The position numbers were made by a program, and so were the translations under genes. Below are positions 9,404 to 19,401 of a stretch of DNA of 54,757 bases, one piece after another. Where the stretch lies: the NCBI GenBank assembly GCA_945956935.1, contig CAMFJD010000010.1:1-54757 (forward strand), read 5' to 3'. Positions within the stretch are counted from its first letter, which is position 1; every line of letters starts with the position of its first letter. A model generated the notes under the pieces. That model made no database searches. It was given only the letters and a program-made list of their open reading frames with translations, and was not told where the DNA came from. The DNA is from an uncultured Bacillota bacterium (GTDB lineage: Bacteria > Bacillota_I > Bacilli_A > Culicoidibacterales > ZOR0006).

Positions 9404-9414
9404 AACGCCATTTA

Positions 9415-9594
9415 TTAGTAGCGGTTCTTTTTACGAGCTTCTTCTTGTTTTTTACGAGCGCGTACTCCAGGTTTTAAATAATACTCGCGTTTACGAGCTT
9501 CTGCTAAAGTTCCTGACTTCGCAACGCTACGTTTGAAGCGACGTAAAGCGTCCTCGATTGTCTCATTTTGGCGTACTACAGTTTTTGAAGACAT
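9415..9594 (-). CDS. rpsU: 30S ribosomal protein S21
   Basis: This 59-residue small-subunit protein is rich in Arg and Lys. Key stretches are [20 protein letters not shown] and [20 protein letters not shown], diagnostic of bS21. The reading frame stays open further upstream, but the start [11 protein letters not shown] was chosen because GGGAGG lies in front of it and it matches the usual length of 57-60. It is monocistronic, with its own terminator, in the cas-housekeeping border region. Confidence 0.97.
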   Translation of the reverse strand: MSSKTVVRQNETIEDALRRFKRSVAKSGTLAEARKREYYLKPGVRARKKQEEARKKNRY

Positions 9595-9834
9595 AATTGT
9601 TTGCCTCCCTTCTGTGATAGCATTCGCAAAGTAGTATACAGCTACATACATTGCTGTTTGGTATGCTATATACAAACAGTTACTTTGATATTATAGCTTA
9701 TTTTTTCAATTTTGACAACTATTTTTTGATATTTTATCAGCTCGACTTCGATTTATTAAACAATGTTATTATTTTGTTTTCTCTGCCTAGATTCATCTAT
9801 ACTAAACTAGTATATTCTCTATACATACTCTTTT

Positions 9835-10497
9835 TTAATAGTCTGTATTCGCTGTCTTATGTTGCATCAATAATACTCCACTCGATGTTCCAATACGTGT
9901 TGCTCCTGCTTCCACCATTGCTTCCATATCTGCATACGAACGAACTCCGCCACTCGCTTTCACACCGATATCTGGTCCGACTGTTTCACGCATTAATTTT
10001 ACATCTTCAACTGTTGCTCCACCTGTTGAGAAGCCTGTTGATGTTTTAACATAATCCGCTCCAGCAGCTACTGATGCTAAACATGCTTTTACTTTCTCTT
10101 CATCAGTTAATAAACATGTTTCGATAATGACTTTTACAAGTGTCCCATTTGCCGCTTCTACCACAGCACGAATATCTCGCTCAACCAATTCAAAATCACC
10201 GGCTTTTGCTGCTCCAATGTTAATCACCATATCGATTTCTTGTGCACCGTTATCAATAGCATTCTTAGTTTCAAATGCTTTTACTTCAGGCGTATTCGCA
10301 CCTAATGGAAAGCCAATAACCGTGCACACTTTTACGTCACTACCTGCTAATAACTGACTCGTTAAAGCTACCCATGTAGGATTAATACATACTGATGCAA
10401 AATCATATGCACGTGCTTCTTCGCAAATTACTTCTACCTGAGACTGTACTGTTTCTGGTTTTAAGATTGTATGATCGATTAATTTATTTAAACTCAT
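9835..10497 (-). CDS. deoC: Deoxyribose-phosphate aldolase
   Basis: This 220-residue TIM-barrel enzyme converts 2-deoxyribose-5-phosphate to acetaldehyde and glyceraldehyde-3-phosphate in deoxynucleoside catabolism. The Schiff-base Lys is K151 in YVKTSTGF. The proton relay is D89 (EIDMVINIG) and K180 (GVKASGG). The start has AAAAGGAG upstream. It sits 31 bp downstream of the tocopherol-cyclase-like gene and is probably co-transcribed with it. The usual deo partners (nucleoside phosphorylases, cdd, deoB) are not in the window. Confidence 0.97.
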   Translation of the reverse strand: MSLNKLIDHTILKPETVQSQVEVICEEARAYDFASVCINPTWVALTSQLLAGSDVKVCTVIGFPLGANTPEVKAFETKNAIDNGAQEIDMVINIGAAKAGDFELVERDIRAVVEAANGTLVKVIIETCLLTDEEKVKACLASVAAGADYVKTSTGFSTGGATVEDVKLMRETVGPDIGVKASGGVRSYADMEAMVEAGATRIGTSSGVLLMQHKTANTDY

Positions 10498-10528
10498 TTA
10501 AATTCTCCTTTTATATTCCCTAACTATT

Positions 10529-11623
10529 TTATTCGTGGCGTCCGTATTCACATTCAGCATCACTACCTTCAAAGTGAGCAATTAATTTATATTCTTTTTC
10601 TTTTAATTCATATAACTTCACTGTTCCTACTGCCGTTGCTCCACTCCATAATGGTTCATATACTACTTTCCCCTGTGGATTTTCATACTGTAAATGAATC
10701 ATTTCTGATTTCGGACAGCTAAATTGAACTTCAATTTTGCTACTACGATTTGTTGCTACAATCTGCCATTCAATTGTTTCTTCAGTTTCAACACACGAAA
10801 CATTTTGTTTGACTTTATCTAACAACTTCGAAAAATTATATTCATATAGCTTACCATGATGAGAAAATGCAATTAAAACTTTACGTTCTAGTGTACGATT
10901 TAACGTTCCCAAGCGTCCGCCTCCAACTGCAAGACTCGTTAAATTTGCACGAATACCTGTCACCGGATTTTTAAAATTGTTACAACTAATTGAAATCCAC
11001 GGATTGGAGAAATCACTTCCCCAATTCGTATCTTGGTAACCGTAACTTGTACTAGGTACAACATCGTAAATTTCACCTTGATAGCTGATTGTTCCTGCAT
11101 ATTCGGTATACATTCCCTCAACATGCCAATCCATTTCAATATGTTGGGCTTTTTTCAATAATGGCATTTGTTGATATTTTGGATTATACGACAAACGCTT
11201 ATTTACACGCAAATTCCATATCGCTTGACCTTCGCCACTCACAAATTGAGGATTCAGTTGTTGCCTAACATCAACCTCACCAAACAGAGCTGTATCATCA
11301 GCATAATTATCTCCGATAATAACTTGCATACGAGCATTATTCCCTTGAAATTCTTCTGTTCCATAATACTGCGTCATATAATGTGAATGTTCACCATACA
11401 TACCAACAGTTATTGCAGCGTACGCCGGTTGCTCATTATCTTGAATAAACTGAGGTAGACTACTCCCTAAATCTGGATTCAAAATTAAATACTGAACAAA
11501 GAAATTTTTTGCTTCTTTTGTATCACGATGATGAGCAGTAAATCGATGCCACCACCATTGATATCCGGATTGTTTTTGGTGTTCAGCTGTAAGTAAGTAC
11601 GCATTATTATTTTGTGCTTTCAT
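10529..11623 (-). CDS. Tocopherol cyclase-like / CrtC-like protein
   Basis: This 364-residue protein has no signal peptide. It resembles the tocopherol-cyclase/hydroxyneurosporene-synthase superfamily of lipocalin-like two-barrel proteins. It shows WWWHRFTAHH near the N-terminus (about 23-32), an internal YGYQDTNWGSDFSNPWISIS block matching the family's NWG...W motif, and a C-terminal beta-rich half. Such proteins are found in non-photosynthetic Firmicutes without a known substrate. I therefore name the fold, not a reaction. It starts after AGGTGG and precedes deoC in an apparent two-gene operon. Confidence 0.6.
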   Translation of the reverse strand: MKAQNNNAYLLTAEHQKQSGYQWWWHRFTAHHRDTKEAKNFFVQYLILNPDLGSSLPQFIQDNEQPAYAAITVGMYGEHSHYMTQYYGTEEFQGNNARMQVIIGDNYADDTALFGEVDVRQQLNPQFVSGEGQAIWNLRVNKRLSYNPKYQQMPLLKKAQHIEMDWHVEGMYTEYAGTISYQGEIYDVVPSTSYGYQDTNWGSDFSNPWISISCNNFKNPVTGIRANLTSLAVGGGRLGTLNRTLERKVLIAFSHHGKLYEYNFSKLLDKVKQNVSCVETEETIEWQIVATNRSSKIEVQFSCPKSEMIHLQYENPQGKVVYEPLWSGATAVGTVKLYELKEKEYKLIAHFEGSDAECEYGRHE

Positions 11624-11796
11624 AAATTTAAACCACCTTTTCTTTCTGCTTTTTCATACAGAACTTATTTCGATTATAACATAATTTTTTTAGAATATTA
11701 CTGCATTTTTTGCTTTATTTAATTACCTTTGCTTTTATATACTACCATATTGAATGTCTTATCGCTTAAATTTGACATATTTTCATTTTCATCATG

Positions 11797-11840
11797 AAAA
11801 AAACTGCCTAGTAAGTTTCATTAACTTTCCTAGACAGTTC
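11797..11840 (-). terminator. ppk terminator
   Basis: On the minus strand a long imperfect hairpin (AACTGTCTAG.../...CTAGGCAGTT) is followed by a T run. It lies 18 bp after the ppk stop. Confidence 0.8.
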
Positions 11841-11857
11841 CTATCATTTGTCAGTCA

Positions 11858-14059
11858 TTACTTTTTCCAAAACTTCCAAATTGATTCTTTCTTATTACGT
11901 TTATCACCTATACTCATCGGTAAAGGAATTGTTTCAATAATTTCTTGTTGTTCATTTGTTTCGTGTATGATTTCACGCGTAGGCGGTTGTGTAACCATTG
12001 CTTGTTCGAACAATATTAATTGACTATCAATTAACGGTTCTCCTGGTTTTAACGAGCGTAAATGATAGTTCCCATTTGCATCTAGCTCACGAGCCTTTAC
12101 ATTATCTGTTAACATGATTTGTAATGATGCTTGTATTCTTCTTTTTACTTCTTTATCTTCAACGGGTACAGCCAATTCATACCGCTGTTCTAAATTTCTC
12201 CCCATTAAATCTGCCGATGAAATAAAGACTTGCTCATCTTGATGATGATGGAAATAATAAATACGAGAGTGTTCTAAAAAGCGTCCAACAATACTAATAA
12301 CCCGAATGTTTTCACTAACTAACGGAGCTTGCGGGACAAGGCAACAAATACCACGAACAATTAAATCTATTTTAACACCTGCTTGTGATGCTGCATACAG
12401 TCTCTCAATAATCGGCTTATACGTTAATGAATTCACTTTAAAAATGATATATCCATCTCCGTACATTTGATGGTATAAGATTTCCTGGTCAATTCGATCT
12501 AATAATTGATCAGCTATATTGTGTGGAGATGCTAATAATGTATCGAGAGGAATATTTCGCACATGGTGTTTCAACGCATAGAAAAAGACTTCTGCATCAC
12601 GTCCAACTTTTGGATTAGCACTGAATACACCACAGTCTGTATAAAGCGTAGCTGTCGATTCATTATAATTTCCTGTTCCTAGGTGTGTGAAATATTGTTT
12701 TTCACCATTTATTTCACGTACCACTAAAATAACTTTACTATGCGCCTTAAACCGAGCTTCACTGTAGATAACTTCAATTCCTAGCTCTTCAAATTCTTGC
12801 GCAATTTCAATATTATGTTCCTCATCGAATCGTGCTTTTAATTCTACAAGCACACTTACTTTTTTCCCTTTTTGTCGAGCAGTCTGTAAAATTTTCGCAA
12901 TTTGTGAATCGGAACTTAAACGATAAATAGTCTGATGAATTTCTGTTACATATGGATCATTTGCTGCTTCATCTAAAAATCTTACTACGCTAGCCTCAAA
13001 CGATTCAAACGGATGATATACAAAGCGATCTTGAACGATGATTTGATTCAGTATCGATTCATCCTGAGCAATCATCTGTGGCTGTTGAGGTGTCAGTTCT
13101 TTATAAGCAAATTCAGGATGTACTCGTTTTACATGACTATAAAAACCAAATAAAAACGATAAATCAATTGGAGTGTCAACAAATTCATAAATATCTGCAT
13201 CTTGGATACCTAGTTTTTGTTTTAACCGTTGAATAATATAATGATTTCTATTTTCTTCATCATATTCAATCTGTAGTCCAACAACAAACCCTTTTTTCCG
13301 TTTTTCAAGCTGCTCTTGGATCGTTTCAATAATGTCATCCGCTTCATCATAAATCAAATCTAAATCATAATTACGTAATATACGAAAAGCTGAATACGTT
13401 AACAAATCTGCTTCAATCACTTCAGACATGTGTGCTTGAATTAAATTCTCAATCAAAATAAATCGAGATTGCTCATCATTCAATGCAATAAGTCGTGGTA
13501 AATGTTCTGGAATTTTGATGATAACAAATGCTTCGTCTGCCAACATTGCACCAATATACAACCCTTTATTTTTTAATCGTGGTAGTTTTGTATTACGATC
13601 AATAAAGTATATTTTCAATTGTGGTAAAATCATTGCTTGAAAATATTGTGTGGCTTCGATTTGTTCTTGAGAACGTAATGCTTCAAAATCAAAAATGCCA
13701 CTGTTATATTGACGTAAATCTGGATGTTCAAATAACAAGCGATACATCTTAGCAGCATCTCGAAATAGACGTGCCGTTTTTTTATAGATGAGTTCTAGCT
13801 GTTGTTCTGATGTCAGTTGTGTTCGTGAGTCTATCCCTTTTACACCTAAGCGGACTTGCGTTTTTAAACTTGCTACTCGAACCATATTAAACTCATCTAA
13901 ATTCGACTGAAAAATTGCCAAAAATTTTAAACGTTCTAAAATGGGTGTTCGAGGATTTTTTGCCTCATCTAACACACGCTCATTAAACTGTAGCCAACTT
14001 AACTCTCGATTGATGTAATGATGTGCCTCTATCGGTATAAAATTCGGTCTTTGCTTCAT
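11858..14059 (-). CDS. ppk1: Polyphosphate kinase 1
   Basis: This 733-residue enzyme polymerises the ATP gamma-phosphate into polyphosphate. The order is PPK N-domain (NRELSWLQFNERVLDEA), middle domain and two PLD-like C-terminal domains. The autophosphorylated His is in FKAHSKV (residue 443 counted from a possible GTG start three codons upstream, 440 from the ATG used here). A second conserved His is in FLEHSRIYYF, and SSADLMGRNLEQRYEL is typical of the C-domain. The ATG at 14059 is preferred because GGGAGG lies nine bases upstream, whereas the GTG directly abuts it. No ppx is next to it. Confidence 0.96.
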   Translation of the reverse strand: MKQRPNFIPIEAHHYINRELSWLQFNERVLDEAKNPRTPILERLKFLAIFQSNLDEFNMVRVASLKTQVRLGVKGIDSRTQLTSEQQLELIYKKTARLFRDAAKMYRLLFEHPDLRQYNSGIFDFEALRSQEQIEATQYFQAMILPQLKIYFIDRNTKLPRLKNKGLYIGAMLADEAFVIIKIPEHLPRLIALNDEQSRFILIENLIQAHMSEVIEADLLTYSAFRILRNYDLDLIYDEADDIIETIQEQLEKRKKGFVVGLQIEYDEENRNHYIIQRLKQKLGIQDADIYEFVDTPIDLSFLFGFYSHVKRVHPEFAYKELTPQQPQMIAQDESILNQIIVQDRFVYHPFESFEASVVRFLDEAANDPYVTEIHQTIYRLSSDSQIAKILQTARQKGKKVSVLVELKARFDEEHNIEIAQEFEELGIEVIYSEARFKAHSKVILVVREINGEKQYFTHLGTGNYNESTATLYTDCGVFSANPKVGRDAEVFFYALKHHVRNIPLDTLLASPHNIADQLLDRIDQEILYHQMYGDGYIIFKVNSLTYKPIIERLYAASQAGVKIDLIVRGICCLVPQAPLVSENIRVISIVGRFLEHSRIYYFHHHQDEQVFISSADLMGRNLEQRYELAVPVEDKEVKRRIQASLQIMLTDNVKARELDANGNYHLRSLKPGEPLIDSQLILFEQAMVTQPPTREIIHETNEQQEIIETIPLPMSIGDKRNKKESIWKFWKK

Positions 14060-14094
14060 CGTATTCACCCTCCCATGTAATTCCTTCTACTCTA

Positions 14095-15813
14095 TTATAA
14101 ACTAAAAATCGAGTGTCCTTCTATTTGTTTACTACGTTTTTTAGCATGTGATAATTGTACTGAAATTCCTTCTGCCGTCAAGAAAGATGTTTGATTATTC
14201 GTAATCGTTCCTACTGAAATACTCACTAACGGGCTCGCGTGTTCTTTTCCCGTGCGATCCTCGCCAATAATATACCCTCGTTCATAATCCGTTGGATGAT
14301 AGAGTCTTTGCGTATACGTATCAAAATAGTGAAAAACTCGCTTACAAAAGCTTTGAAGTTCATTCGGTGGCATAATAACGATAAAATCATCTCCACCAAC
14401 ATGACCTGCAAACCATCCTTGCTGCTTACCTTTTAAAATACTAGTTGCTAATGCTTGGATCATTTGATCACCATACTGAAATCCATAACTATCGTTGTAA
14501 GTTTTAAAATGATCAAGATCAAAATATAAAACAGAAAAATGTTGATTTTGATTTAATTTTTTCCAAATATGCTTTTGAATTTCCTGATTACCTGGCATTT
14601 TCGTTAATGGGTTAACTTCTACTGCTTGTTGAACTTGCCATTCTAATGTGCTAATTAATAATTTTTGAATGGTAACAATTCCTATGTAGCAATTGTTATC
14701 AGTGACAACTACAGCTTCATATTTTTGTTCACTACTACGTGCCATTGCATCCGCTGCTACTGATTCAATTGACGTTTTCATTGGCACATTCAAAACATTT
14801 CGCGACATAATTTCAGTTATTGTTTTTTTCGCGTGCAACGTATATCCATATTGTCCCGAAAGAGACTCTACTAGTTTTCTTCTTGTTATTACCCCAACAA
14901 CTTCTCGTCTTTCATTCACAACACATCGTTCTTGAATTTCAGGATCTTCACGAAATAGTCGATAAACAGTTTCCGCACACTCATTTTCTAATAGGGGTGG
15001 TTGTTGTTCTATTAGTTCATGAATTAACCCTAAGCACGTCTGCTGTTGCTTTTTTTTATTTTCATCATAAATAAACATCGTTAGTTCATTTTTTATTGTA
15101 CTGAACTCGGGATATGCTTTATTGAGTAAAAACCCTTGTCCGTAGTCAACACCTAGCTCAATCAACTTCGCTAATTCATCTTTTGTTTCAATTCCTTCAG
15201 CAACTAAATCAACATTCATTTTACGACAAAAATGAACAATACTCTCAACTATTGCTTGTTTTACTGTGTGACGTTCAATGTTTTTAATGAGTGATATATC
15301 TAATTTTATGTAGTCTGCTGGAATGTGACAAATACGATCTAAGTTCGCAAATCCAGTTCCAAAATCATCAATAGCTATTTTAAAATTTGCCTGCCTATAC
15401 TTTTGCGTAATGTCTTGGAATAGTTGTGGATTTGTAATTGGTGTCTGTTCAGAAACTTCTAAAATAAATTCATTCGGATTTAAATTATATTTTGAAAACT
15501 CAGCAATAATGTCAACATTTTCCATAATTGGAGCACTAATATTTAAAAATATTTTCGTATTTTGAGGTTTTTTATTCATATTTTCAAAAATTTTTTTTCG
15601 ACATAAAGCTTCTAATTCTGTCAATTTTTGAAATTGTTTTGCTTGTAAAAACAATTCTGATATTGTCCAATCGCTATGTGTTATCGGCGTCTCAATTCTA
15701 CTCAATGCCTCATATGCAGAAATAGTTCCTGTCTTTAAACAAACAATTGGTTGATATACCGGATAAATCAATTCCTTTTCTAGAATATTTAAAAATTCTT
15801 CTTTATTTTCCAC
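14095..15813 (-). CDS. EAL-CBS-GGDEF protein, cyclic-di-GMP turnover
   Basis: This 572-residue cytoplasmic protein has no membrane segment. The EAL phosphodiesterase domain covers about residues 1-250, with E35-A-L37, DDFGTGFANLD, KLDISLIKN and LVAEGIE, so it looks catalytically competent. A CBS pair (about 265-390) is the likely ligand sensor. A GGDEF domain (about 400-572) keeps the metal-binding YFDLDHFKTYND stretch, but the signature is GGDDF (473-477), which may weaken cyclase activity. The start is a GTG behind AGAGGATA. I infer a c-di-GMP phosphodiesterase controlled by CBS and the GGDEF-like domain. It is a single gene with its own promoter. Confidence 0.93.
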   Translation of the reverse strand: MENKEEFLNILEKELIYPVYQPIVCLKTGTISAYEALSRIETPITHSDWTISELFLQAKQFQKLTELEALCRKKIFENMNKKPQNTKIFLNISAPIMENVDIIAEFSKYNLNPNEFILEVSEQTPITNPQLFQDITQKYRQANFKIAIDDFGTGFANLDRICHIPADYIKLDISLIKNIERHTVKQAIVESIVHFCRKMNVDLVAEGIETKDELAKLIELGVDYGQGFLLNKAYPEFSTIKNELTMFIYDENKKKQQQTCLGLIHELIEQQPPLLENECAETVYRLFREDPEIQERCVVNERREVVGVITRRKLVESLSGQYGYTLHAKKTITEIMSRNVLNVPMKTSIESVAADAMARSSEQKYEAVVVTDNNCYIGIVTIQKLLISTLEWQVQQAVEVNPLTKMPGNQEIQKHIWKKLNQNQHFSVLYFDLDHFKTYNDSYGFQYGDQMIQALATSILKGKQQGWFAGHVGGDDFIVIMPPNELQSFCKRVFHYFDTYTQRLYHPTDYERGYIIGEDRTGKEHASPLVSISVGTITNNQTSFLTAEGISVQLSHAKKRSKQIEGHSIFSL

Positions 15814-15853
15814 AGAATAATTATCCTCTCATAAATATTTTATAACGATTTCA

Positions 15854-15903
15854 ATTATACAGCATTTTTGTTAATTTTTTGTTTTCTTCTGTTAATTTTT
15901 TGT
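15854..15903 (-). promoter_or_regulatory. Promoter of the EAL gene with tandem direct repeats
   Basis: On the minus strand there is a TATAAT at 15859-15854, about 40 bp before the GTG start. Just upstream two copies of a 14-bp motif (plus-strand TGTTAATTTTTTGT, 15869-15882 and 15890-15903) are exactly 21 bp apart, two helical turns, where the -35 would be. This looks like a tandem activator site. The rest of 15814-16134 is AT-rich, with a short palindrome at about 15955-15973. Confidence 0.45.
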
Positions 15904-16074
15904 AAAATATTTAATTTAATTAATGAAAACATCTAAATCATGCTCTTTTTCCGTATGAAAAAGGCTTTTTCATTTAATTTTCAAACTATTTCGAGTGAAT
16001 ATATTTCTCTTTTCACTTTAATTTCTTACTATTTAATATAGAATAATTAGAAATACATAGATTTTTTCAATAAA

Positions 16075-16125
16075 AAAATAAAAGGCATCATGTGTTTTCA
16101 GCTCATGTGCCTTTTGTTTTTTATC
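16075..16125 (-). terminator. glgCD terminator
   Basis: On the minus strand AAAAGGCA...TGCCTTTT forms a hairpin followed by a T-rich tract, directly after the glgD stop. Confidence 0.75.
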
Positions 16126-16134
16126 ATTCTTTAA

Positions 16135-17256
16135 CTACCGCATAATTGTACGCTTTGGCACAACAAACGGATAGTTTTCGTTCCCATGTAATTGAATATT
16201 ATTTCCAATATCGCTATTTTTATCAATAATTGCGTTAGTAAGTTTCACACCTTTTCGAATAATACAGCCTTTCAGAATAATACTATTTTCGACAACCGCT
16301 CCTTCTTCAATAATAACGCGACGAGACAATACACTATTATGTACTTCACCCTCAATAACTGAACCTGTTCCGATTAAACTATTTCCTATCACTGATTCTT
16401 CACCATAATAGGTTGGTACTTCATCTTTACTTTTCGTTCCAATCGAATGTTTTTCCGCATTAAATATATCTTCCCAAACTGTTGGCTCTAACAATCCCAT
16501 GTTGGCTTTAAAATATCCTTCTAATGTGCGAATATGGTATACATTTTCTTCATATTCATAACCTTTAATATTAAGTTCATCCACTTTATTTTCAATAATT
16601 TGCTGAAAAGTCCGACAACGAGTCGTCTCTACAGCCTCGCGAACTAATTTCTCAAATAATGACTTTTTCATAAAGAACGTACTTAGTGAATAATCAATTT
16701 CATCTTGTAAACCACCATTGATACCAAAAGTTATAACATTTTGACTTTCATCAACTGATAGAATCGTCCCCTTATTGTAATTTGAATCATTATTAATCAT
16801 ATGTTTATAAACAACCATTACATCTGCATTACTAGCCTGCCACTCATCATACATTGTTTGGTAATCTGGATTCCAAACAATATCACCACATGTTATTAAT
16901 ACATCATCTGTTTTTGTTGACATAATATAATCTAAATTAGCATAAAAATGGGATACTTCCGAACCAACAAATCCTTGTTCATCATCTGATTGATAAAAAC
17001 GGTTTAATCCACCAATTTTTCGATCTAATCCCCAATAACGACCATTATCAATATGTTCAATCAAAGAACGATACGGCTTCGGTGCAAACATACCAACTGT
17101 TTTGATACCGTTACCAGAAAATGCTGATAAAGCAAAATCAATTACTCGATAACGACTTCCATATGCTAATGAAGCAATTGGACGATACGTTGTTAATCCT
17201 TGAAAATTATTTGTTGTTGCCTGTAAATTAATAATTCCTAATACTTTTTGCATCAT
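16135..17256 (-). CDS. glgD: Glucose-1-phosphate adenylyltransferase regulatory subunit GlgD
   Basis: This 373-residue protein is homologous to GlgC but lacks the catalytic GGxGxRL loop. Its N-terminus reads MMQKVLGIINLQATTNNFQG. In Firmicutes GlgD pairs with GlgC to give the active ADP-glucose pyrophosphorylase for glycogen synthesis. The C-terminal part has left-handed beta-helix repeats (SVIEGEVHNSVLSRRVIIEE, VVENSIILKGCIIRKGV). The ATG follows the glgC stop immediately, with the ribosome site inside glgC. Downstream is a terminator. Confidence 0.96.
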   Translation of the reverse strand: MMQKVLGIINLQATTNNFQGLTTYRPIASLAYGSRYRVIDFALSAFSGNGIKTVGMFAPKPYRSLIEHIDNGRYWGLDRKIGGLNRFYQSDDEQGFVGSEVSHFYANLDYIMSTKTDDVLITCGDIVWNPDYQTMYDEWQASNADVMVVYKHMINNDSNYNKGTILSVDESQNVITFGINGGLQDEIDYSLSTFFMKKSLFEKLVREAVETTRCRTFQQIIENKVDELNIKGYEYEENVYHIRTLEGYFKANMGLLEPTVWEDIFNAEKHSIGTKSKDEVPTYYGEESVIGNSLIGTGSVIEGEVHNSVLSRRVIIEEGAVVENSIILKGCIIRKGVKLTNAIIDKNSDIGNNIQLHGNENYPFVVPKRTIMR

Positions 17257-18384
17257 CTATTCCCCCTCTGATTCATCCATATAGAGTGCAATATCTTTAT
17301 TACCTATGATTTGACTATATGCTGGTACTTTCGCTTCCTCTAACACAATTGCCTTACGAATAACGCACCCTTTTGGTACATGAACATTTGCCATTAACAC
17401 TGAATCTTCAACAATTGCGCCTTCTTCCACTACTACCCCTGGGAATAACACTGAATTTTTAACTGTACCACCAACGACACATCCATCAACAACTAATGAA
17501 TGTTTTACACTACCTGTCGGTAAAATTTTCTGTGGTGGATAATCAAAACTTTGGCTATACACAATCCAACTACGATCGTTTAATTTCAGTTCATGTTTCG
17601 GTGAAATCATATCTAAATTAGCTTCCCAGTAACTCTCTAATGTCCCCACATCTTTCCAATAGCCTTTAAATGGATATGCAACCATTTTATTGCCATCTGC
17701 TAACATTTTTGGCAATACATCATGCCCAAAGTCATCTGATGGTATATCTGCTTGTTCCATTGACACAAGGTACTTGCGTAACACACTCCACTTAAAAATA
17801 TAAATTCCCATTGAAGCTAGATTGCTACGTGGATTTTTTGGTTTTTCATCAAATTCTTCAATGTTAAATTCAGCATCTGTATTTAGAATCCCGAAGCGAC
17901 TTGCTTCTTCCCATGGAACTTCAATTGTTGCAATTGTACAATCAGCATCCGTTTCTTTGTGAAAGTTCAACATTTTATCATAATTCATTTTATAAATATG
18001 ATCGCCTGATAAAATCAACACATGCTCTGGTTGATAACGGTCAATAAAATCAATGTTTTGATAAATAGCATGTGCCGTCCCACGATACCAAGCAGCATCA
18101 TTTTCAGTGGCATATGGTGGTAACATTGATACTCCACCTTTTGCATGATTTAAATCCCATGCCGCTCCTACCCCAATATGCGCATTCAGTTGGAATGGAC
18201 GATACTGTGTTAATACCCCTACAGTATCAATACCAGAATTTGTGCAGTTACTCAATGCAAAATCAATAATTCGGTATCTTCCACCAAATGGAACCGCTGG
18301 TTTTGCAATCGCTTTCGTCATTGCACCTAAACGACTTCCTTGACCACCGGCCAAAATCATTCCAATCATTTCTTTTTTCATCAT
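17257..18384 (-). CDS. glgC: Glucose-1-phosphate adenylyltransferase GlgC
   Basis: This 375-residue enzyme makes ADP-glucose from glucose-1-phosphate and ATP, the first committed step to glycogen. It has the nucleotide-binding loop GGQGSRLG (about 13-20), [15 protein letters not shown], the sugar-phosphate motif [13 protein letters not shown] and a C-terminal beta-helix. The frame is open further upstream, but MMKKEMIG was chosen because AAGGAGGG precedes it. It is followed directly by glgD. The genes for glycogen synthase, branching enzyme and phosphorylase are not in this window. Confidence 0.97.
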   Translation of the reverse strand: MMKKEMIGMILAGGQGSRLGAMTKAIAKPAVPFGGRYRIIDFALSNCTNSGIDTVGVLTQYRPFQLNAHIGVGAAWDLNHAKGGVSMLPPYATENDAAWYRGTAHAIYQNIDFIDRYQPEHVLILSGDHIYKMNYDKMLNFHKETDADCTIATIEVPWEEASRFGILNTDAEFNIEEFDEKPKNPRSNLASMGIYIFKWSVLRKYLVSMEQADIPSDDFGHDVLPKMLADGNKMVAYPFKGYWKDVGTLESYWEANLDMISPKHELKLNDRSWIVYSQSFDYPPQKILPTGSVKHSLVVDGCVVGGTVKNSVLFPGVVVEEGAIVEDSVLMANVHVPKGCVIRKAIVLEEAKVPAYSQIIGNKDIALYMDESEGE

Positions 18385-18601
18385 CGTTTGACCCTCCTTT
18401 TTTATCCTACACCCTATTTCATGTGTACATTTTAATTTTAAACTCATTAAATAAAAAAAGCTACTCTTTTTGATTATTTGAAAAAAATATTTTTACACCA
18501 TGTAGAAACGTGTTTTTTTTGTTAAAAATTCGAAAAAAATGAATAAATTTCGTTATTTTATCTTTATTTTTTTGTTTTTTCATTTTACATACTTGATAAA
18601 A

Positions 18602-18628
18602 AGAAAAACAACCGCTTGGTTGTTTTCT
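18602..18628 (-). terminator. Terminator of the ABC transporter operon
   Basis: AAAACAACC/GGTTGTTTT hairpin with a T-rich side on the minus strand, immediately after the permease stop. Confidence 0.8.
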
Positions 18629-18630
18629 AA

Positions 18631-19401
18631 CTATAGCTGTTTACGATTAAAAATAAAAATTGTTCCTATCACACTTCCGCTAATCACTACTAATGCGACA
18701 CAAAGTGACTTCAAATACGCTGAAATATCCATTGTTCCTCCAATAATCTGTTCTCCACTCAGTAACTGAGTTGGTAGATATTCGACAACTGGTGGAATTA
18801 ATCCTAGTACATAACATATAATAATGCTACCACCTAAAAACGTAAGTGATGTTGTACTCGTTTTTGATATAACTGAAAAACAAAGTAACAATGCAAGTAC
18901 AAACACACCAAATACATAGCTAAGTACTCCAGGATGGTACACATTGACAGTTTCTATTACTCCCCAGAAATAGCTATTATATGCAAATGTGGTGAAAAAC
19001 ATTAACCAATAACAAACAGTACATAGTATGAGTATGTGTACAAATTTGGCAAGTACGATTTTCCAACGTTTCATCCCCTTGGTGACGAGATTTACAAATG
19101 TTCCTTTCTCGTACTCACTGCTAAACATATTGCCACTGAAGAGTGTAAAAATAATCAGGGCCATTGGGACATTTTTATAAAATTGCTGCCAAGACATTAC
19201 GGCATCGACACGCATATCTCCAATGATAATACCTGAATCAGCTAATGACTGCGAAAATTGTTCCATCAGCCACGGTGTCAACTTTGTCATTGCTGGATTC
19301 ATCACACCAAATAATAAAAAAATCAGTAGTATAATTACTAACTGTCCACTCCGTACTTGACCAAGCCATTCTTTCTGACTAAATGCGATGAATTGTTTCA
19401 T
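18631..19401 (-). CDS. ABC-2 type transporter permease
   Basis: This 256-residue membrane protein has about six hydrophobic segments. The motif region SSEYEKGTFVNLVTKGMKRWKIVLAK is typical of ABC-2 permeases, where the ExG-type sequence precedes the cytosolic coupling helix. It overlaps the ATPase gene by 23 bp, so it is certainly in the same operon. The substrate is unknown. The operon style (XRE regulator, small membrane protein, ATPase, permease) is common for peptide or bacteriocin-stress exporters. Confidence 0.88.
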   Translation of the reverse strand: MKQFIAFSQKEWLGQVRSGQLVIILLIFLLFGVMNPAMTKLTPWLMEQFSQSLADSGIIIGDMRVDAVMSWQQFYKNVPMALIIFTLFSGNMFSSEYEKGTFVNLVTKGMKRWKIVLAKFVHILILCTVCYWLMFFTTFAYNSYFWGVIETVNVYHPGVLSYVFGVFVLALLLCFSVISKTSTTSLTFLGGSIIICYVLGLIPPVVEYLPTQLLSGEQIIGGTMDISAYLKSLCVALVVISGSVIGTIFIFNRKQL

